DNA of 64,000 nucleotides from Sipunculus nudus. Its lineage: Eukaryota; Annelida; Sipuncula; Golfingiida; Sipunculidae. The DNA lies in contig CM049308.1 of NCBI GenBank assembly GCA_026874595.1, forward strand, positions 40,224,527 to 40,288,526. Direction: 5' to 3'. The notes below the pieces were generated by a model. It searched no databases. It was not told the origin of the DNA and worked only from the letters and a program-made list of their open reading frames with translations. Each line of letters begins with the position of its first letter. The stretch's first letter is position 1. Position numbers and translations under genes: made by a program. Below are positions 61,101-64,000 of the stretch, one piece after another.

Positions 61101-63285
61101 TCCTGTCATGACATAATGACTATAGTAACAGGGTCAAGGACACTTTGGCAGGCATTGATTGGATGATAGTAGTAATTGGTACCATAAATATGATAAAATA
61201 CATTTTCAGCTAAAAGACGCCACCTGTGATGTCACTTCATGAGGAAATGTCTGGAAAGTTGCATTAAACAAGTTTGACTAAAAGCTTTCATACTCTGCCA
61301 AAATGCAGATAATTTTCTGTCAATGTAACAAAGGGATAGAAATATCAGCATTCTGTAATTATTGCAAAAAGAATTAAATCAGGAATGTTAATCAGTCACA
61401 TGAACATGAATAAAATGATGGGAAACGAAAAAAAAAGAATAAAGTTGACCTACCTTAAAAGGTCTGTACATATTTCAGCTGTGGATGACGCTGTCAAGTT
61501 ATTCCAGGAATTGGAGAAAGAAGACCCTTACAGACTGGATAACATGGACATGTACTCTAACCTCCTGTATATTAAAGTAAGTGTCATATAATCAGTTTTT
61601 AAATAATCGTTTTATACCTGTAGTGTTTATTTAGGCCCCACTTGAAATGCGATGCCCTGTGTTAGTGTCTCTGTACTTCCGTAATTCTATCTGTCCGTAC
61701 TTCCGTCCATCAATGCATTTTCTTTTGTGCATGATATCTCAACAAGAGTATGATTGATCTTTCTCATATACACAGGGATGACTGGTACCTCTGAAGGCAC
61801 CAGACCTTTTGAATTACCAACCTGTTGGAATTCTATATGGCTGCCAGACCACAATCTGTGATATTCTTTCGTGCGCAGTATCTCAAGAAGAACATGCTTG
61901 ATCTTTCTCATATTCACAGGGTTGATTGGTACCTATGAGGGCTTCACACTTATATCTTATTACAGACCTGTCCAAAATCAAATTTAACTGCCAGATTTCA
62001 GATTTTAACTATGACTATAAACTTTTTATACCCATATGTAAACTAGTCCAGCTTTACCCCTCTGAGGACCATTGTTCAACCACATCTAGCATTTTAATAA
62101 TTATACATCAGATATTATCACCCATATATGGAAAACTGTTCATATATTTCCAATGACTCTATCCAGTGTACTGAATAGATGTCTTGCTGAATCTACTCGC
62201 TCAAGGATGTACAATAAATGTTTGCTCGGTCTTTTAATGACCAATTACCGGTAGAATAGTTACCAATACGGAAATCAGGTGTTATAAAACCAGCTTCTGT
62301 GGTTTAGAGGTAGAGCTCAAAGCTGGGAGCTCATGAGTTCAAATATCAGCTGAGACAGTGAGATTTTCACGGTTGTCCCCCGTCCAGGGATAGTGTTCTG
62401 CATGCTTCATGTGGAGACTGCCCAACAGTTGTGAATCACTCACAAACGAGTGCACCTTTTGAGGTTCCTCAGTGTTATGACCCAGCAGTGGGGATGACAC
62501 ACATCCAGGACACACTAGAGTGGTACACCGAGCCTGGTTAGCACCAGGAATATCGCATGTAAGCCTATGTCAAGTAGTCTGAAACAGGAATGGAATTCTG
62601 CAGATGTACATAGTATTAAAAAAGCCTTACTTAATGAAGTGCATAGTGGTATCAAACATAGAGCTGGGCAGCTAATGCAGATTTGGTCAAGGAGACCTAT
62701 TCACATACCAGGCATGTTAAATATACTTGAAGTGTAGTACTTTCCCATTAAAATATTATGGTATCTGCCAATATTTTGTTCTAAAACTGTTTGCTTACTC
62801 CTGTACACAGGGGGAAAATGTAGCATTGGGTGCAATCAATGGACTGCATGGGCTAGACCTGGTAGCCTTACCATGCAACTTTCAAAACAAGATTTTTCAA
62901 GCTTCCTACCAGTTTTTCCTTTTTTGTTTCTACTTTTAAAGACTCTTCTCCTTTTTTGGAAATGTTTCACAGGTGCAAGATAGGAATCTGATGTGTACTA
63001 ACACACATGACCATAACAACTTTTAAAACATTTTAACTGGGGATATTACATCCACTTAATGATTTTGCTGAGAAACATTTGAATTTAGCCACAACTAAGC
63101 AATAGCTTAAGATAATACAAATATTAATGTACATGTGTATGTACCTTTAATTTTTGTTCCTCACGTGGCCCGCAAGTTTACATATAATGGCCTCTTTGTA
63201 CAGGAGAAGATACCAGAGCTGGCAAGTCTTGCCCATAAGTGTTGTGAGATTGACAAGTACAGGGTGGAAACATGCTGTGTCATAG
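52066..63285 (+). CDS. CDC23: CDC23/APC8: anaphase-promoting complex TPR subunit (5' eight exons; 3' part outside)
   Basis: Eight exons with consistent phases give 973 nt, about 324 residues, colinear with the N-terminal half of animal CDC23 (about 600 residues in human). Recognisable stretches in order: KRDLLQVHQECYDRGLMQSAK W, AAELS, YSQYLSGEKKK, ELDGYHLYLYGVVLKKLDLL, PLHWGGWLELAQLVSDKDM, LPDHWMKQFFLAHMYLELQL, EEDPYR-type KEDPYRLDNMDMYSNLLY and CEIDKYRVETCCVIG. CDC23 is a TPR scaffold subunit of the APC/C ubiquitin ligase, acting in the nucleus and cytoplasm during mitosis and G1. The gene continues past 64000. Its fourth intron is GC-AG. Confidence 0.96.
52426..52457. repeat. 32-bp perfect palindrome in the left arm
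   Basis: TGGTCTGGTTGGCAGT followed at once by its exact reverse complement. The matching site in the right arm (55882-55909) has lost the central bases and reads as a 10-bp stem with an 8-base loop. Confidence 0.95.
53373..53480. repeat. Internal direct repeat of the foldback-type insertion
   Basis: TCTTTAATGTACTG, CATGTACTGT-like, CAGACA and CAAAGGTTAACTTG...ACATCACAAGAAACTCAT recur in order at 55495-55615. The reverse of the CAAAGGTTA word also appears at about 52888 (TAACCTTTGGTGA). Confidence 0.6.
53680..54350 (+). pseudogene. Decayed LINE reverse transcriptase (L1-like)
   Basis: In several frames, interrupted by stops and small indels, the stretch reads as a non-LTR reverse transcriptase: a WRPLS motif at about 53697, MDQTGFI at about 53790, an ISIDFEK strand at about 53900, and the catalytic QYADDTALIL box at 54188-54217. 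The order and spacing fit RT domains of L1-superfamily LINEs. Nothing upstream (endonuclease) is recognisable. It is a dead fragment nested inside the foldback-type insertion. Confidence 0.8.
54467..54650. mobile_element. Tigger-like MITE with TA target site
   Basis: 184 bp with terminal inverted repeats CAGTGAAACCTCATTGTGT / ACACAACAAGGTTTCACTG, flanked by TA (54465-54466 and 54651-54652). Inner sequence has GAAGTCG...CGACACATCG-like inverted words. Inserted in the foldback-type element. Confidence 0.87.
56897..56969 (+). CDS. CDC23: CDC23 exon 2
   Basis: 73 nt. Acceptor AAATTCAG, donor TCACAG|GTGAAT. The first base completes Trp, then AAELSSSLTEYPAADHLQEK, matching the human 'W-SAELAFSLP' region. 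Too short and lacking a start codon to be seen as an open frame on its own. Confidence 0.93.
56970..58083 (+). other. CDC23 intron 2
   Basis: About 1.1 kb of AT-rich sequence; I recognise no repeat element or exon. Confidence 0.6.
58084..58282 (+). CDS. CDC23: CDC23 exon 3
   Basis: 199 nt. Acceptor TAACTGTAG, donor TTGG|GTATGT. Encodes FLREYEKYHQAKIYFHLTEY then ERVVHFLKDC and RLYSQYLSGEKKK, matching the first TPR-like helices and the invariant 'YLSGEKKK' of animal CDC23. Confidence 0.97.
58518..58617 (+). CDS. CDC23: CDC23 exon 4 (GC donor)
   Basis: 100 nt. Acceptor is a long T-run then CAG. Encodes APREKMNIEHLKVLWLELQK and RYRTEELDGYHLY. The exon ends two bases into a Leu codon at TATCT|GCAAGT: a GC donor. 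Joining there to 58962 restores LYLYGVV exactly. The nearest GT (58622) would put exon 5 out of frame unless an upstream acceptor is used. Confidence 0.9.
58962..59094 (+). CDS. CDC23: CDC23 exon 5
   Basis: 133 nt. Acceptor CTGACTCCAG, donor GATATG|GTAAAA. Encodes YGVVLKKLDLLKEALEAFQE, then AVSRTPLHWGGWLELAQLVS and DKDM. A longer open frame reaches back to about 58906, but those extra codons have no counterpart in CDC23. Confidence 0.95.
59095..60365 (+). other. CDC23 intron 5
   Basis: 59261-60055 is compositionally different from its flanks (more GC, few long T/A runs). It begins TGTCACACCACACC and ends GTCACTGGCCCCACCA, and resembles a decayed LTR or other retroelement end, but I cannot show target duplications or coding sequence. 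The rest is AT-rich. Confidence 0.4.
60366..60543 (+). CDS. CDC23: CDC23 exon 6
   Basis: 178 nt. Acceptor ATACCTGTAG, donor AGAG|GTATTA. Encodes LNTLELPDHWMKQFFLAHMY, then LELQLNEEALSHYKMLQEHG and YVLAQVATAYTNLR: a TPR pair matching 'WMKEFFLAHIYTELQLIEEAL' of human CDC23. Confidence 0.97.
60544..61478 (+). other. CDC23 intron 6
   Basis: AT-rich, no recognised element. A short A-run precedes the pyrimidine tract of exon 7. Confidence 0.55.
61479..61576 (+). CDS. CDC23: CDC23 exon 7
   Basis: 98 nt. Acceptor ATATTTCAG, donor ATTAAA|GTAAGT. Encodes VDDAVKLFQELEKEDPYRLD then NMDMYSNLLYIK, the 'DPYR-x-NMD-x-SNLLY' signature of CDC23. Confidence 0.97.
61640..61950 (-). mobile_element. Antisense tandem-monomer element fragment
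   Basis: Carries the box in reverse (TCTGTCCGTACTTCCGTCCA at about 61689) and two monomers of about 170 bp with ATATCTCAACAAGAGTATG, TTGATCTTTCTCATAT-CACAGGG and TTGGTACCT words. Same plan as families A to E but lying on the minus strand; the ends are unclear. Confidence 0.55.
62291..62612 (+). mobile_element. tRNA-derived SINE (type 1)
   Basis: Head GCTTCTGTGGTTTAGAGGTA with B-box-like GAGTTCAAATATC, then AGTGTTCTGCATGCTTCA, ATCACTCACAAACGAGTGCA, GAGGTTCCTCAGTG, ATGACCCAGCAGTGGGGATG, GCCTGGTTAGCACCAGGAAT, ending TGCAGATGTACATAG. Lies in CDC23 intron 7. Confidence 0.83.
63204..63285 (+). CDS. CDC23: CDC23 exon 8 (last exon in the window)
   Basis: 82 nt. Acceptor TTGTACAG, donor ATAG|GTCAGT. 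Encodes EKIPELASLAHKCCEIDKYR then VETCCVI, matching the near-invariant 'LCEIDKYRVETCCVIGNYY' of CDC23. It ends one base into a Gly codon, so the gene must continue to the right. Confidence 0.97.
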
Positions 63286-64000
63286 GTCAGTCGAATCCTT
63301 AATAATGTTATGCTGTCACTCGCTGAAGGAATGTGAGAACTTTTTGTCCATGAGAACTGAATAAATGAAAATAAAAGAAATTCATGATTGCATCGATAGT
63401 TAAAAAAGAAAATGTGCCAACCATGTTTATCAGTTTGTTCATTTACACAATGGAGAATGGTAGGAAAGAATTTGTCACAATACAAGATTTTCACTAAGCT
63501 TTCATGATCTTTCATGATCGTCATTCATATTTTAAACGGCAATTCATTAAAGTTGCAGTTTGACATGAAGATACATCTACCATATTTCTGCAGTAAATAA
63601 ATTGTGTTTTGGTAAAGACATTTTGACATTCATCATTTGCTCAGATTCTAGGCTTTGCAATTTGTTTATGAGCAGAAAAGACTTAAATATGTCATTTGTG
63701 TAAATCATACATTCACTTCTGTAGCCTGTAATACTTTTAAATAACAGGAAGTAAACTTGGTATAGTAGAGCATTGTTTATCCGAACATCATTTATCTGAA
63801 AATTTGTATATCCAAAATTGAAAACTAAGGACCAAAATTTGACCATTTATCCAAAATCCAAACAAAGACAAAATATTCAATAGTGAATTGAGTTTTGATT
63901 TTCCAAGGCCAATGTATTTTACATTACAAATTGATTGAATTCATGGAAAACCTAACAAAATGCAGTTGTAAATATTTATTTTGGACTAGCTTCATTAATT
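63286..64000 (+). other. CDC23 intron 8, incomplete
   Basis: AT-rich sequence. From about 63762 (TAGTAGAGCATTGTTTATCC, then CGAAC) it resembles the start of a Tigger-like element with decayed ends. The next exon is outside the window. Confidence 0.5.

Noticed and set aside
63147-63524. 125-codon minus-strand frame, the longest in the window
   Set aside because: It overlaps CDC23 exon 8 in antisense and otherwise covers AT-rich intron; no family resemblance.

Overview
This window is animal nuclear DNA. It is AT-rich, its genes are split by GT-AG introns, there are no bacterial-style operons, and it carries many short non-autonomous mobile elements. The repeat content (tRNA-derived SINEs, pogo/Tigger-like MITEs, and elements with internal tandem monomers that end in a GACGGACGGAC-type box and a hairpin) suggests a lophotrochozoan, most likely a bivalve mollusc. 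That placement is inference; the animal origin is secure from the two genes.

Two conserved genes lie head to head. On the minus strand is a complete SRBD1 gene (S1 RNA-binding domain protein 1, the eukaryotic homologue of bacterial Tex), with 17 coding exons between 49539 and 8308. The phases of all junctions agree and the joined CDS is 2418 nt (805 codons plus stop). On the plus strand is the 5' part of CDC23 (APC8, a TPR subunit of the anaphase-promoting complex), with eight coding exons from 52066 to 63285 covering about 324 residues; the rest lies beyond the right edge. Fewer than 150 bp separate the CDC23 start codon from the splice donor of the inferred SRBD1 5' non-coding exon, so the two genes probably share a divergent promoter at about 51925-52065.

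Layout: 1-8307 is intergenic and SRBD1 3' UTR sequence with scattered repeats. 8308-49549 is SRBD1, whose introns hold most of the unusual DNA: a satellite-like array of about 280-bp monomers with higher-order structure (9.5-16.1 kb), a 30-bp minisatellite made from the gene's own splice donor (19.13-19.44 kb), several head-monomers-tail elements (20.5-23.3, 32.2-34.4, 41.5-42.1, 45.8-46.7 kb), a 28-bp minisatellite of donor-like units (47.3-48.8 kb), a CpG-rich promoter-like block bounded by inverted repeats (38.2-39.7 kb), SINEs and MITEs. 49550-52065 is SRBD1 intron 1 plus the shared promoter. 52066-64000 is CDC23; its first intron contains a 3.5-kb long-inverted-repeat insertion with a dead LINE reverse transcriptase inside.

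The most interesting signal is in the repeats. At least six sequence-unrelated families have the same plan: a hairpin head, tandem monomers, a GACGGACGG-like box, and a terminal hairpin whose tip is ACTTTGT/ACTTCGT-like, with the head repeating a word from the tail. This looks like one mobilisation system acting on many cargo families. Helitron-like non-autonomous elements with central tandem repeats are the closest known analogue; I cannot test novelty without a search.
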